Below are positions 24,986-34,925 of a DNA stretch of 64,000 nt, piece after piece. The stretch is taken from NCBI GenBank assembly GCA_040754335.1, contig JBFMCV010000001.1, positions 620,001 through 684,000 on the forward strand. Reading direction: 5' to 3'. The translations under genes and the position numbers were made by a program. Every line of letters starts with the position of its first letter. The stretch's first letter is position 1. This DNA comes from Thermodesulfobacteriota bacterium (lineage in GTDB: Bacteria; Desulfobacterota_D; UBA1144; Nemesobacterales; UBA2774). Under the pieces are notes generated by a model that saw nothing but the letters and a program-made list of their open reading frames with translations, had not been told where the DNA came from and made no database searches.

Positions 24986-25537
24986 TTGCTTCTACCAAAA
25001 AAGGCTTTCATCACCAAGGGCGTAGGCAGGCACAAAGAGAAGCTCACGAGCTTTGAAATGGCTCTCAGGGACGCAGGGATAGCGGCGTATAACCTCGTGA
25101 AGGTATCCAGCATATTCCCTCCCAACTGCAAGCTGATAACGCGCACGAACGGCCTAAAGTACCTGAGCCCCGGTCAGATAGTTCACGTCGTCATGAGCGA
25201 GAACGCGACCAACGAGCCTAACAGGCTCGTCGCCGCGGCTACCGGAATAGCGATACCGAAAGACCCCGACCGCCACGGCTATATCTCCGAGCACCACAGC
25301 TTCGGGCAGAACGACACGATAGCGGGGGAATACGCGGAAGACCTTGCCGCATACATGCTTGCGACCACGATCGGGGCCCCGTTTGACCCCGACAAGTCCT
25401 ATGACGAGCAGAAGGACATCTGGAAGATAAGCGGACACACTGTGAAGACCATGAACAACACACAGACGGCCGTCGGAGACAAGAGCGGGCTCTGGACTAC
25501 GGTGATCGCAGCGGTCGTATTCGCGGCCTACCAGTAA
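24986..25537 (+). CDS. pdaD: Pyruvoyl-dependent arginine decarboxylase
   Basis: Encodes 183 residues. The start is TTG, fixed by an AGGAGGT-like site 7 bases upstream. The proenzyme is expected to cleave itself in the K-V-S-S-I-F-P-P segment (near residue 40), turning a Ser into the pyruvoyl group. Other family motifs are P-G-Q-I-V-H-V-V-M-S and A-T-G-I-A-I-P. It converts arginine to agmatine for polyamine synthesis. No agmatinase or agmatine deiminase gene lies nearby. Confidence 0.94.
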   Translation: MLLPKKAFITKGVGRHKEKLTSFEMALRDAGIAAYNLVKVSSIFPPNCKLITRTNGLKYLSPGQIVHVVMSENATNEPNRLVAAATGIAIPKDPDRHGYISEHHSFGQNDTIAGEYAEDLAAYMLATTIGAPFDPDKSYDEQKDIWKISGHTVKTMNNTQTAVGDKSGLWTTVIAAVVFAAYQ

Positions 25538-25625
25538 TCTTACCTCTGCAATCCATATCAAGCGGGACTTAGGATATACGCGCCTCCCTTATAGCGCGCT
25601 CCCCGCACCGTTCCGCCGGCTTCTC

Positions 25626-26183
25626 TCAATAGGCAGGCAGAAGAGAGGGGGGTATCTCAAGGAGTCTCGGGTTTTTCCCGTCTTTTTCCGAAAGTTTCGG
25701 GTCCTTCAAGGGCCAGTCGATGTCGAGGTCGGGGTCCGACCATAGAATCCCGTAGTCGTCCCCCGCTTCGTAATAGCGCGTGCATTTATATATGACGTCG
25801 GCGGAATCGCTCAGCACGCAGAACCCGTGCGCGAACCCCTCCGGGATATAGAGCTGGCGGTTGTTGTGCGGAGAAAGATATACGCCCGTCCACTTGCCGA
25901 AATAAGGCGACCCGACCCTTATATCCACGGCAACGTCGTATATCTCCCCGGTCACGGCCATCACCAGTTTCCCGAGCGGCTCCTTCAGCTGGTAGTATAT
26001 GCCCCGGAGCACGTTCTTAGCGGAATGCGAGTGGTTGTCCTGGACGAAGGTCATGCCGAGCCCCGAAGATACGTATTCGTCGAGGCGGTAGAGGTCCTTG
26101 TAGAAGCCGCGCGCGTCCGAATGCATCCCGGACTCTATCATCATCACGCCGGGGAGCTCCGTCTCTTTTATGGTCAGGGGCAT
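25626..26183 (-). CDS. rfbC: dTDP-4-dehydrorhamnose 3,5-epimerase (RfbC/RmlC)
   Basis: Encodes 185 residues with the cupin fold of RmlC. Seen motifs: D-x-R-G-F-Y-K near residue 24, the catalytic His and its partners in V-Q-D-N-H-S-H-S and L-R-G-I-Y-Y-Q-L, and I-P-E-G-F-A-H-G-F. It makes dTDP-4-dehydro-L-rhamnose. It stands alone; rmlA, B and D are not in the window, so it could serve another dTDP sugar. Confidence 0.93.
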   Translation of the reverse strand: MPLTIKETELPGVMMIESGMHSDARGFYKDLYRLDEYVSSGLGMTFVQDNHSHSAKNVLRGIYYQLKEPLGKLVMAVTGEIYDVAVDIRVGSPYFGKWTGVYLSPHNNRQLYIPEGFAHGFCVLSDSADVIYKCTRYYEAGDDYGILWSDPDLDIDWPLKDPKLSEKDGKNPRLLEIPPSLLPAY

Positions 26184-26792
26184 ATGAAATTATACACCAG
26201 GCAAACCTTCTCGAAGTGTGCGGCTTTAGCAAACCCTGGAAACCTAAAGCCCGTTGCTCATCTTGGCATAGCATAACAGAACCGGGAAAGATGATTTTTT
26301 CTTCCGACATGCACAGAATCGGCAGCGGGTGAGCACTCACAGGCATAAGACCTCCAGCTCTTACTCCGCTCAACCCCCGTTCGTCCTGAGCTCGTCGAAG
26401 GACGGTGTCTTTCCGACATTACAGAATTGGCGTAAAGAAAATCAGCTGTTAACGCGTCAAAATGTTTTTCGGGACGATTCCGAGCAAGTGAGGAATCGGA
26501 CGCCCTATCTTATCAGCAACAATGTAGATTAGTCCAGGCACGTCAAATCTTCATCGTCCCTTATGCGGGTTGAATTAAAACATTTTAGCGTTAACTTGGG
26601 ATTTTTAGCCAATTCTGTTCTGTCGAATGATTTTTGCTTCTTTTCATCAAGGAAAAGAAGGATAAAAATAGTTTTGCTCCTCAGGTATTCCGAACCCTTC
26701 AGCGTGAACAGGGCAAACATCGGTGCGGCTTTGCCTCAACTTTCATCCACTCCCCCTGCATCATCTTTTGTCCCCGAATCAGACGCGTGCCG
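26184..26792. repeat. Gap filled by dispersed palindromic repeats
   Basis: This 609-base stretch has no supported gene. It holds a family D unit (26304-26350), a full family B palindrome (26376-26420) and, at 26635-26660, the hairpin end of the long repeat (family L). Open frames here do not have ribosome sites or coding-like composition. Confidence 0.6.
26376..26420. repeat. Palindromic repeat (family B)
   Basis: CCGTTCGTCCTGAGC-type unit with CGTCCT/AGGACG arms closing on a CGA loop, followed by GTGTCTTTCCGACATT. Other copies: near 34379, 36297, 42544, 43246 and 46402. Confidence 0.8.
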
Positions 26793-28064
26793 CTACCTTC
26801 TCTCAAGCTCCTGTTTCTCATCACCGGCAACGCCGGTCTCATCGCCATTGTTCTCCGCAACATCGGAAATGTCCGCAATCGGCACGCTCTCCCGGCTCCT
26901 CAGCTGCTCGATCCTCCTCAACGCCGTCTCGACCTTGTTCGTCCTCGTCGTGGTCAGGTTCTCGTACTCGCTCTGCACGTCGGCTATCCTCTTGCCGAGC
27001 TTATCGAACGAGCCGACATAGCTCTCCCACTGCTTGTTGAACGCGCCGTAAAGGGACAGTATGTCGTTGGTCGTCCTTTGGAGGTTGAAATTATCGACCG
27101 CCTGCCTGATAACCGCGAGCACCGCGTAAAGGGTTATGGGCGAGCAGAGTATCACCTTCGTCCTGAGCGCCTCGTCCATGACGAGGCCGTCGTGCTCCTG
27201 TATGAACGAATATATCTGCTCGTTCGGGATGAACACTATCACGTAATCGATCGTATTCTCCTCCGGGTTGATGTAGTCCCTGCAAGTGACCTCCTTTATC
27301 CTGACCCTCACGTCTTTAAGGAACTGGTTCTTGTACGCGGTTTTTTCGCCGTCCGCCTCTGCTTCGAGGAACCTCAGATAGTTGTCGAGGGGGAACTTCA
27401 CGTCCATGTTCACCTTGAGCCCCTGAGGAAGTATGAAGGTGTAATCGGGCCTCGTCGGGCCGGAATCGAGCATCCTCTGCTTGTGATAGTTGATGCCGTC
27501 CTTGAATCCGATGAACGCGAGGATGTCCTCGGCCATCCTCTCCCCCCACTGTCCTCGCTGCTTCGTGCTCGCTAACGCCTCCCTGAGCTTGTTCGTCGTG
27601 CCCTGGAGCTCGGCCGTCCTCTCGGCCGCGAACTTCAGCTGCGCCGCGAGCTCGCCGTATTTCTGCTCCCTGTCCTTCTCGAACCCGGCCACCTGGCTCT
27701 GCACCCTCGTCAGCTCCTCCTTGATCGCCGTGAGCGTCTGATCGATGAGCACTTTCTTGTTCTCGAGCTCCTTGCCCCCGAGCTCCGTCTGCCTGGAAAG
27801 GGACTCTTTCGCGAGCTTCAGGAACTCCTCGGTATTCCTCGAAAGCGCGTGATAAGACAGGTCACCGAACGATTCCTTTATACCGCTGATTATGGTGTTG
27901 AGATCCTGAAGCTTTTGAGTTTCAGTCTCGGACATAAGCTCGAGCGCTATGTCTTTGACCCTCCCCCTGATGATAAGGTTGATCAGTATGATGATGACGG
28001 CTCCGGCCAGGAGCCCCAGTCCGAAAACCGAAATATATTCGCGTGTCAGATAGCTCTCTATCAA
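26793..28064 (-). CDS. rmuC: RmuC-family DNA recombination protein
   Basis: Encodes 423 residues. One N-terminal membrane helix (about 10-32), a long coiled coil (about 45-180), and the conserved RmuC nuclease-like domain (about 190-380) with G-Q-W-G-E-R-M-A-E-D-I-L and R-P-D-Y-T-F-I-L-P-Q-G, then an acidic tail. RmuC limits inverted-repeat recombination. It follows recN in the same direction, which fits a DNA-maintenance operon. Confidence 0.93.
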   Translation of the reverse strand: MIESYLTREYISVFGLGLLAGAVIIILINLIIRGRVKDIALELMSETETQKLQDLNTIISGIKESFGDLSYHALSRNTEEFLKLAKESLSRQTELGGKELENKKVLIDQTLTAIKEELTRVQSQVAGFEKDREQKYGELAAQLKFAAERTAELQGTTNKLREALASTKQRGQWGERMAEDILAFIGFKDGINYHKQRMLDSGPTRPDYTFILPQGLKVNMDVKFPLDNYLRFLEAEADGEKTAYKNQFLKDVRVRIKEVTCRDYINPEENTIDYVIVFIPNEQIYSFIQEHDGLVMDEALRTKVILCSPITLYAVLAVIRQAVDNFNLQRTTNDILSLYGAFNKQWESYVGSFDKLGKRIADVQSEYENLTTTRTNKVETALRRIEQLRSRESVPIADISDVAENNGDETGVAGDEKQELERR

Positions 28065-28129
28065 TACTCACTCCACGTATCAAAATCCCTCACGAAACCC
28101 CCATTTAGGCAGCCGGCCGCGTACTGCGG

Positions 28130-29785
28130 TCAAGCACCGAGCATCTCCCTCGCCGCTTCGATCGTCTTCTCTGTGATATCGATGCCTCCTATCATGCGCG
28201 CGAGCTCTTGAACCCTTTCCTCTTTTCCGAGGCTTTTAATACGGACCTGCGTCTTCTTGTCCTCAAGCGTCTTCGTCACGAGGAGGTGCGTGTCTGCGAA
28301 CTTCGCCACCTGCGGCAGGTGCGTGATGCATATCACCTGGCACGACCTGGAGAGGTTCTTTATCTTCTTTCCCACGGTCTCCGCCACAGCGCCCCCTATG
28401 CCCGAATCGGCCTCGTCGAATATTATCACGGAGCCCCCCTCCTCCTTCGATATCAGCTCCTTCAGGACCAGCATGATGCGGGAGAGCTCCCCTCCCGAGG
28501 CCACCCTCGCGAGTGGCTTCGGCGCTTCGTCCGGGTTTGCCGAGAAAAGGAACGAGACGTCGTCCTTACCGTCGGAGGATATTTCCTTCTCCGCGATAAC
28601 GACCTCGAACCGGGCGCCCTTTATCCCGACTTCCTTAAGCTCCTTCTCGAGAGACCTAGAGAGCTTCTTCGCGGATTCTTTTCTTAGAGCGGAAAGCTTG
28701 TCGGCCCCGGCGCGCATCTCGCTCTCTATCCTCAGGGACTCCTCGCCCAACCTCTCGAACTCACCTTCATAGCCTGCGATGTTGCGGAGCTCCCTCCCTA
28801 TTTCCTCCCTCTTCCTGAGTATCGCTTCTATGGAATCGCCGAATTTTCTTTTCAGATCTTTTATCTCCTGAAGCCTCTCCTCTATCACCTCGAGCCTGCC
28901 GCTCTCGAAGCTTAGACCCGAAGCGTAATCCCGGAGCGCGAAAGCCGCGTCCTTGAGTTGTAAAGCCGAGTTCTCTATCGACTCCCCGGCCTCCCTGAGC
29001 AGCGGGTCTATCCCGGCCGCTTCCCTGACGTCGGACGAGAGCCTGCTGAGCGAGCCCAGGAGCGACGGCTCGCTTTCGTAAAGGGCCTCGTACGCTCCCC
29101 GCGCGGCCGAAAGGAGGCGCTCGCTATTGAGGAGCCTCTTCTTCTCCTCCTCGAGCTCGCTGTCCTCTCCTTCCCTTAGAAGCGCGTCGTCTATCTCCGA
29201 GCGCTGGAACTTGAGAAAGTCCTCCCTTTCGAAGAGGCTCTTCTGCTCGGCCTTGAGTCTTTCTATTTCTCTATTGATGTCCCTGAAGCGCGCGTGTATC
29301 CCGCGCTGCTCGTCCGCGAGGACCCCGTGTCCCCCGAATTCGTCGAGCACCCTTATGTGGTTTTCGGATTTGAGCAGGCTCTGGTGCTCGTGCTGGCTGA
29401 ATATGTCTATTATCCCTTCGGAGGCCCGCTCGAGGATCGGGAGCGTCGCTATGCCCCCGTTCAAGAAGGCCCTGCTCCTCCCCTTCCTGTATATGATACG
29501 CTTTATGAGGAGCTCCCCGCCCGAAACGTCGAAACCGAGGGACTCGAGCCTCTCTTTGACCGCCGGTTTATCGGATATGTCGAAGAGCGCCTCGAGGTGC
29601 GCCTCTTCTCTCCCCGTCTTTACGTACTCCGGGGACACCCTGTCTCCCAGCATAACGTTTACGGCGTCTATTATTACGGACTTTCCCGCCCCGGTCTCTC
29701 CCGTGATGATGTTGAGGCCGGGACCGAACGATACGGCTATTTCGTCGATGACGGTAAAATTTCTCAGGTTGAGTCCGAGGAGCAT
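28130..29785 (-). CDS. recN: RecN, DNA repair protein
   Basis: Encodes 551 residues of the SMC-like family. Walker A G-E-T-G-A-G-K-S-V is near residue 32. A long coiled coil fills the middle. Near the C-terminus are the L-A-R-V-A-S-G-G-E-L-S-R signature and Walker B V-I-I-F-D-E-A-D-S-G-I-G-G. It acts in double-strand break repair. It starts 5 bases after the sigma factor gene, so the two are co-transcribed. Confidence 0.96.
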   Translation of the reverse strand: MLLGLNLRNFTVIDEIAVSFGPGLNIITGETGAGKSVIIDAVNVMLGDRVSPEYVKTGREEAHLEALFDISDKPAVKERLESLGFDVSGGELLIKRIIYRKGRSRAFLNGGIATLPILERASEGIIDIFSQHEHQSLLKSENHIRVLDEFGGHGVLADEQRGIHARFRDINREIERLKAEQKSLFEREDFLKFQRSEIDDALLREGEDSELEEEKKRLLNSERLLSAARGAYEALYESEPSLLGSLSRLSSDVREAAGIDPLLREAGESIENSALQLKDAAFALRDYASGLSFESGRLEVIEERLQEIKDLKRKFGDSIEAILRKREEIGRELRNIAGYEGEFERLGEESLRIESEMRAGADKLSALRKESAKKLSRSLEKELKEVGIKGARFEVVIAEKEISSDGKDDVSFLFSANPDEAPKPLARVASGGELSRIMLVLKELISKEEGGSVIIFDEADSGIGGAVAETVGKKIKNLSRSCQVICITHLPQVAKFADTHLLVTKTLEDKKTQVRIKSLGKEERVQELARMIGGIDITEKTIEAAREMLGA

Positions 29786-29790
29786 CGGCT

Positions 29791-31131
29791 CTACTCTATG
29801 AAGCTTTTAAGAATCGCTCCCACGTCGGAATCCTCGAGCTTTTCGAGCGCCCTCTTTTCTATCTGCCTTATGCGCTCGCGGGTGAGCCTGAAGTGCTTCC
29901 CTATCTCGTCGAGCGTGAATGTGGTTTCGAACCCTATTCCGAACCTCATTTTCAGTATCTGCTCCTCGCGGGGTGTGAGCGTGGAAAGGGCGTCTTTTAT
30001 CTTGGACGTGAGCGTGGCCTTTGCGACCGCGTAATCAGGCGATCCCGAAACGTCGTCCTGTATGAAGTCCAGCAGCGTAGTCTTCTCGCCGTCGAGAACG
30101 GGCGAGTCGAGCTGCACCACTTCCTTTGTCGCTTCGAGCACCCTCTTCACGCCTTCGACCGAGATGCCCGTCTTCCTCGATATCTCCTCGGGGAGCGGTT
30201 TTCTTCCCATCTCCTTGTTCATCGCGGAGCTTATCCTGTGCACCTTGGTCGCCTGCTCGAGCACGTACACGGGGACCCTGATCGTCCTCGTCTGGTCGAG
30301 AAGCGAGCGGGATATCGCCTGGTGTATCCACCACGACGCGTATGTCGAGAACTTGTAGCCCTTCGTGTGGTCGAACCTCTCGACCGCCCTCATTAGCCCT
30401 ACGTTGCCTTCCTGTATGAGGTCGGGGAGCGGCAGCCCCCTGCTCATATACCTCTTCGCTATGCTCACGACGAGCCTCAGGTTCGCCTTTATGAAGCGCT
30501 CCTTGAACCTCCTCGCGCGCATCATGTAGACTTTCGAGAGAAGCGTCGAACGCCTTATGCTCTTCTTCGCGGCCTCTCTGTCCAATTTTCTGAGGGCCGT
30601 TTTCAGCCTTTTCGCTGTCTTGAGCCGCCTCGCTATGTGGCTGCGCTTGAGCCCTTCTACTTCCGAGATCGTATTTTCGAGCGCTTTGCCGAGCCGCTTC
30701 TGAAAGACGCTCTCGAGGAGCGACCTCATCTCGGCCGCCTTCGCTTCGCACCGCTTTATCTTCGCCGATACCTCTATCTCTTCCTTCGGCGTGAGTAGCG
30801 GCTCCATCCCCATCTCCTTAAAATAAACTTGAAGGAGCCTGAATTCCTCGTCAGGGGTAAACTGCTTCCCTCCCTCCTCGGACTCGTCCTCGGGGTTCTC
30901 GTCCTTAATGTCTATCTCCGTTTCCGAGAGCTCTACCAGCACCTTTTCGTCTATCTCTATAAGGAACTCTTCCTCCTGAGGCACGCTCTCAAGCTCCTCC
31001 CTGAAATTATCGTAGTCGGAGCCGGTGAAATTCTCTTTCTTCTTTTCTTTCTTCTTGGCAATCGACCCGCTTCTCGATGTCTTGCGTTCGGACGCAGGAA
31101 GGGTTTTGCTTTTCAGTCTTGCTTTTCTCAC
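29791..31131 (-). CDS. Sigma-70 family RNA polymerase sigma factor (RpoD/RpoS-like)
   Basis: Encodes 446 residues. A Lys-rich then Glu-rich N-terminal 80 residues replaces region 1.1. Region 1.2 is near 92-125, a basic non-conserved insert near 130-210, region 2 with D-L-I-Q-E-G-N-V-G-L-M-R-A-V and K-F-S-T-Y-A-S-W-W-I near 230-275, region 3, and region 4 with T-R-E-R-I-R-Q-I-E-K near the end. Regions 2.4 and 4.2 are close to the housekeeping type. It may be a second (group 2) sigma or the primary one. It is located between proA and recN. Confidence 0.92.
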   Translation of the reverse strand: MRKARLKSKTLPASERKTSRSGSIAKKKEKKKENFTGSDYDNFREELESVPQEEEFLIEIDEKVLVELSETEIDIKDENPEDESEEGGKQFTPDEEFRLLQVYFKEMGMEPLLTPKEEIEVSAKIKRCEAKAAEMRSLLESVFQKRLGKALENTISEVEGLKRSHIARRLKTAKRLKTALRKLDREAAKKSIRRSTLLSKVYMMRARRFKERFIKANLRLVVSIAKRYMSRGLPLPDLIQEGNVGLMRAVERFDHTKGYKFSTYASWWIHQAISRSLLDQTRTIRVPVYVLEQATKVHRISSAMNKEMGRKPLPEEISRKTGISVEGVKRVLEATKEVVQLDSPVLDGEKTTLLDFIQDDVSGSPDYAVAKATLTSKIKDALSTLTPREEQILKMRFGIGFETTFTLDEIGKHFRLTRERIRQIEKRALEKLEDSDVGAILKSFIE

Positions 31132-31159
31132 TTTCCATCCTCCTCTGATTTAGATGGCA

Positions 31160-32452
31160 CTACTCTCTAATCTGCCCTTCTCCGAAGACGACGAACTTCG
31201 TCGTCGTCAGCTCGAGCGCGCCCATGGGGCCGAACGCGTGGAGCTTCGACGTGCTTATGCCGATCTCCGCGCCGAGCCCGAGCTCATAGCCGTCGCTGAA
31301 ACGCGTGGACGCGTTCACCAGGACGGTCGATGAATTTACGCCGTTTATAAACTTTTGCGAATTCGTGTAATTTTCAGTGATTATGGACTCCGTGTGCATT
31401 GAGCCGTATTTCTCTATATGGCCGATCGCCTCGTCGATATTATCCACCACCTTCACGCTCAGTATAAGGTCGAGGTATTCCTCGTGCCAGTCGGCCTCCT
31501 GGGCCTTCTTTATTCCGGGCAGTATCTTCCTCGTCCTCTCGCAGCCCCTCAGCTCGACGCCTTCGTCTTCCATCTTCTTCGCGACGGACGGCAGGAATTT
31601 CTTCGCAATCTTTTCGTGCACGAGCATCGTCTCCATCGCGTTGCATACGCCCGGCCTCTGCACCTTGGCGTTCACGCATATCCTCCCGGCCATATCGAGG
31701 TCGGCGCTTTCGTCGACGAAGATATGGCATACGCCCTTGTAGTGCTTGAGCACCGGAATCCTCGAGTTCTCGGCGACGAACCTGATGAGCCCCTCGCCAC
31801 CCCTCGGTATTATAAGATCGATGTATTCCTCGAGCTTGAGCATCTCGAGTACGGCTTCCCTGTCGGTGACGGGTATTACCTGCACCGCGTCCTCGGGCAG
31901 GCCGGCCGCGCTCAAGGATTCCCTCAGCACCTCCCCGATCGCTATATTCGACCTGAGCGTCTCGGACCCTCCCCTTAGAATGACCGCGTTCCCCGATTTG
32001 ACCGAGAGACCGGCCGCGTCGGCCGTTACGTTGGGCCTCGATTCGTATATTATCCCGATCACGCCGAGCGGTATCCTCATCTTTCCCACGAGGAGCCCGT
32101 TGGGTCGCTTCCACATACGGACTATCTCCCCGACGGGATCTTCCAGGGCCGATACCTGGACAAGCCCGTCGGCAATTTTGCCGAGGCGGTCTTCGGTGAG
32201 CCTGAGACGGTCTATCATGGCCTCAGGGAGACCCTTCGCGCGGGCCTCTTCCACGTCCTTTTTATTCTCCCCGATTATGTACCCGGCGCGCTCCGTCATG
32301 CCCCTGGCCATACGGAGGAGCGCGTCGTTCTTGGGGGCTGTGCCGGCCTTGGCTAGTACTAGCGAAGCCCTCCTGGCCCTTTCTGCCATCTCCCCGGCGA
32401 GCTTCGATAATTGAGTGTGCTTTAACTTGTTTTTCGCTTTTATATCAGACAT
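31160..32452 (-). CDS. proA: Gamma-glutamyl phosphate reductase ProA
   Basis: Encodes 430 residues of the aldehyde dehydrogenase superfamily. It reduces glutamyl-5-phosphate to the semialdehyde, the second step of proline synthesis. Motifs: [11 protein letters not shown] near residue 125, and the catalytic Cys in [10 protein letters not shown] near residue 265. proB is not adjacent. It heads the run proA-sigma-recN-rmuC. Confidence 0.96.
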   Translation of the reverse strand: MSDIKAKNKLKHTQLSKLAGEMAERARRASLVLAKAGTAPKNDALLRMARGMTERAGYIIGENKKDVEEARAKGLPEAMIDRLRLTEDRLGKIADGLVQVSALEDPVGEIVRMWKRPNGLLVGKMRIPLGVIGIIYESRPNVTADAAGLSVKSGNAVILRGGSETLRSNIAIGEVLRESLSAAGLPEDAVQVIPVTDREAVLEMLKLEEYIDLIIPRGGEGLIRFVAENSRIPVLKHYKGVCHIFVDESADLDMAGRICVNAKVQRPGVCNAMETMLVHEKIAKKFLPSVAKKMEDEGVELRGCERTRKILPGIKKAQEADWHEEYLDLILSVKVVDNIDEAIGHIEKYGSMHTESIITENYTNSQKFINGVNSSTVLVNASTRFSDGYELGLGAEIGISTSKLHAFGPMGALELTTTKFVVFGEGQIRE

Positions 32453-32490
32453 TTAGATAAATCAACAGTCCTAGGATCGGTATTTAAATG

Positions 32491-32517
32491 ATAATACAAC
32501 CGCTTGCAAAAAGTCAA
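32491..32517 (-). promoter_or_regulatory. Candidate promoter of proA
   Basis: On the minus strand TTGACT (32512-32517) and TATTAT (32491-32496), with a short 15-base spacer, 38 bases before the start codon. Confidence 0.4.
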
Positions 32518-32630
32518 GACTATTTTTGTCAGCATGAGGTGAAAACCGTCAATCGGCTCGGTTGTGACGGGACCGTCCGTATAAATCCGCCGGGTGAAGT
32601 CGCAGCCTGGCTGCGCTTCCGTAAGCGTCG

Positions 32631-33578
32631 TTACGTCCCGGGGCCGAGGCGCGACCTGAAATAATCGATCGTCCTCTCGAGCCCTGATTCTATATTGATC
32701 TCCGGATTCCAGCCGAGCGCGCTGCGCGCGAGCGATATGTCGGGCTTTCTTCTCCGGGGGTCGTCTTCCGGAAGGTCGCTGAAGACGACCTTCGACGGCG
32801 AGCCGGTTATCTCGACGATCTTTCGTGCGAGCCCGAGTATTGTCACTTCGTCCGGGTTCCCGGCGTTCACGGGGCCCGTGAACCCGTCAGGGCTCCCCAT
32901 CATCCTTATTATCGCTTCCACCGTATCGTCCACGTAGCAGAACGACCTCGTGTGAGAGCCGTCGCCGTATACCGTTATGTCCTCGCCTCGGAGGGCCTGT
33001 ATGATGAAGTTGCTCACGACCCTCCCGTCGTTAGGGTGCATTCTCGGGCCGTAGGTATTGAATATCCTGAGGACCTTTATCTGAATCCCGTGCTGGCGGT
33101 GGTAATCGAAAAAGAGTGTCTCCGCGCACCTCTTCCCCTCGTCGTAGCAGGCGCGGGGGCCTATGGGGTTCACGTTGCCCCAGTAGGATTCCTTCTGGGG
33201 GTGCTCGACGGGGTCTCCGTAGACCTCGCTCGTGGACGCCTGGAATATCTTGACCTTGAGCCTCTTCGCGAGGCCGAGCATGTTTATCGAACCCGAGACG
33301 TTCACTTTGGTCGTCTGCACAGGGTCGAACTGGTAATGCACGGGGGACGCGGGGCAGGCGAGGTTGTATATCTCATCGACCTCTACATAGAGCGGGAAGC
33401 AGATATCGTGCCTCAGCACCTCGAAATAGGGGTTCCGGAGGAGGTGCTTGATATTCTCTCTCGACCCCGTGAAGAAGTTATCGACGCACACGACCTCGTT
33501 CCCCTCCGCGAGCAGCCTTTCCGAGAGGTGGGACCCTATGAACCCCGCCCCGCCGGTTACGAGGATTCTTTTCCTCAT
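32631..33578 (-). CDS. UDP-glucuronate decarboxylase (UDP-xylose synthase)-like SDR
   Basis: Encodes 315 residues. Rossmann motif G-G-A-G-F-I-G-S-H, then the family's [18 protein letters not shown] and catalytic Y-D-E-G-K-R. The [13 protein letters not shown] and [10 protein letters not shown] segments are characteristic of UXS enzymes, which make UDP-xylose from UDP-glucuronate. It lies 44 bases after cysC and belongs to the surface-glycan set. Confidence 0.94.
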   Translation of the reverse strand: MRKRILVTGGAGFIGSHLSERLLAEGNEVVCVDNFFTGSRENIKHLLRNPYFEVLRHDICFPLYVEVDEIYNLACPASPVHYQFDPVQTTKVNVSGSINMLGLAKRLKVKIFQASTSEVYGDPVEHPQKESYWGNVNPIGPRACYDEGKRCAETLFFDYHRQHGIQIKVLRIFNTYGPRMHPNDGRVVSNFIIQALRGEDITVYGDGSHTRSFCYVDDTVEAIIRMMGSPDGFTGPVNAGNPDEVTILGLARKIVEITGSPSKVVFSDLPEDDPRRRKPDISLARSALGWNPEINIESGLERTIDYFRSRLGPGT

Positions 33579-33622
33579 TCCGCACCGTCCTTAACTGCGA
33601 GCATGCAACGCCGCCTGCCCGG

Positions 33623-34225
33623 CTAATTCGAATTCAGCACATGCCTGCCGGAGAGGTAGCCGAGTATCTGCTCGGCGCCCTCGGCGAGGCTCACCTTGTC
33701 GGTCTCTATGGTTATCTCGGGGTTTAGCGGCTCCTCATATGGGTCGTCGATCCCGGTGAACCCTTTTATAACGCCCTCTCTCGCCTTCTTGTAGAGCCCC
33801 TTGACGTCCCTCTGCTCGCATACCTCGAGAGGGGCCTTCACGTATATCTCGACGAACTCGCCGTCTTCGACGAGCGCCCTCACGGCGTCCCTGTCCCTCC
33901 TGTAGGGGCTGACGAACGCCGAAAGCACTATGCATCCTGCGTTTACGAAGAGCTTCGACACCTCCCCTATGCGCCTTATGTTCTCGGCCCTGTCGCCTTC
34001 CGAGAACCCCAGGTCCTTGCAAAGCCCCATCCTTACGTTGTCTCCGTCCAGTATGAACGTCCTCACGCCCGTTGAGATAAGCTTCTTCTCGACCTCGTTC
34101 GCGAGAGTGGATTTACCGGCGCTCGGGAGCCCCGTGAACCATAGTATCACGGAGCCGTGCCCGTTCAGCTTCCGCCTGTCCTCCTTCGTTATCTCGTGGT
34201 TGTGAGGTATAACAAATCTCTGCAT
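33623..34225 (-). CDS. cysC: Adenylyl-sulfate kinase CysC
   Basis: Encodes 200 residues. P-loop G-L-P-S-A-G-K-S-T near residue 32, then D-G-D-N-V-R and the family R-A-E-N-I-R-R-I-G-E motif. It phosphorylates APS to PAPS. There is no cysD, cysN or PAPS reductase nearby; next to a nucleotide-sugar gene, PAPS made here could serve glycan sulfation, an inference. The N-terminal 20 residues are typical (H-N-H-E-I-T). Confidence 0.95.
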   Translation of the reverse strand: MQRFVIPHNHEITKEDRRKLNGHGSVILWFTGLPSAGKSTLANEVEKKLISTGVRTFILDGDNVRMGLCKDLGFSEGDRAENIRRIGEVSKLFVNAGCIVLSAFVSPYRRDRDAVRALVEDGEFVEIYVKAPLEVCEQRDVKGLYKKAREGVIKGFTGIDDPYEEPLNPEITIETDKVSLAEGAEQILGYLSGRHVLNSN

Positions 34226-34285
34226 TAAAGCCTCCTCTTTACCTCTCGGTAAGTATTCTCTGTAACAGATGAATTTTCGGACAAG

Positions 34286-34313
34286 AGTTTATGTGAAAAT
34301 ACGAAAAGGTCAA
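34286..34313 (-). promoter_or_regulatory. Candidate promoter of cysC
   Basis: On the minus strand TTGACC (34308-34313), a 16-base spacer, then TAAACT (34286-34291), about 60 bases before the start codon. Confidence 0.5.
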
Positions 34314-34378
34314 AATTTATCTATATCTCATGCACAGCCTTTCCTCATCTCTTCCGCTTAAACCGGCAACGAAACCCA

Positions 34379-34520
34379 ACCCGTTCGTCCTGAGGCGCAG
34401 AATCTGCGCTCATATATAATTGCTCCGTCACTCCGGAGCTTTCGCCAAATAACGGAGCAAGGACAATATCGATCTGCGAGCCTGTCCTGAGCGAAGTCGA
34501 AGGACGGTGTCTTTCCGACA
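34379..34520. repeat. Family B palindrome interrupted by an inserted segment
   Basis: The left half (to 34394) and the right half (from 34484) of a family B unit are separated by about 89 bases. The eight bases GTCCTGAG occur at both edges (34387-34394 and 34484-34491), like a target duplication. The insert contains TTGCTCCGT/ACGGAGCAA 9-bp arms. It could instead be two truncated copies side by side. The rest of the 34226-34925 gap has family A (34781-34824) and C (34833-34856) copies, and no gene. Confidence 0.5.
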
Positions 34521-34780
34521 TTCACAAACGATTTCGAGCAACAATTCCGAGCTAGCGAGAAATTGGTCACTCTTGGCTGAAGGCACGAACGTATTATCCA
34601 ACATGCCAACGCTACTGAAGACAAATTAGAGGAATCGGTCGCTCTCTCCTACAAGCAACATTGCAATTTTCTCGCCTCCGATATTTTCTACCGGTAAATC
34701 CGGCGGCACACAATGTGCGCTCAAATATGATCCTTCCGTGCCATCTAAGCTCAATCCAAATTTGTTCGCCCTATCCTTTA

Positions 34781-34824
34781 TTTCCCTTCCCCCTTTGAGG
34801 GGGGAAGGTTGGGATGGGGGTGAC
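34781..34824. repeat. G/C-rich dispersed repeat (family A)
   Basis: Variant copy: CCCTTCCCCCTTTGAGG then GGGGGAAGGTT...GGGGGTGAC. It is directly followed by a family C hairpin, so two families are joined here. Confidence 0.7.
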
Positions 34825-34832
34825 ATTTTTCT

Positions 34833-34856
34833 GTAAGAGCGGCTTCCAGCCGCGAT
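34833..34856. repeat. Palindromic repeat (family C), uninterrupted
   Basis: Same GAGCGGCTTCCAGCCGCG unit as at 24263-24286, intact loop GCTTCC. Confidence 0.75.
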
Positions 34857-34925
34857 AACCGTCCTGTTCTTCCTGCATGCGGCATACTCAACGCATTACC
34901 CGACCTTCACACCCCTGACTGCCTC

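Noticed and set aside
26563-27575. Plus-strand frames running from repeats into the rmuC antisense
   Set aside because: Begin inside repeat DNA and continue antisense to rmuC; not coding-like.
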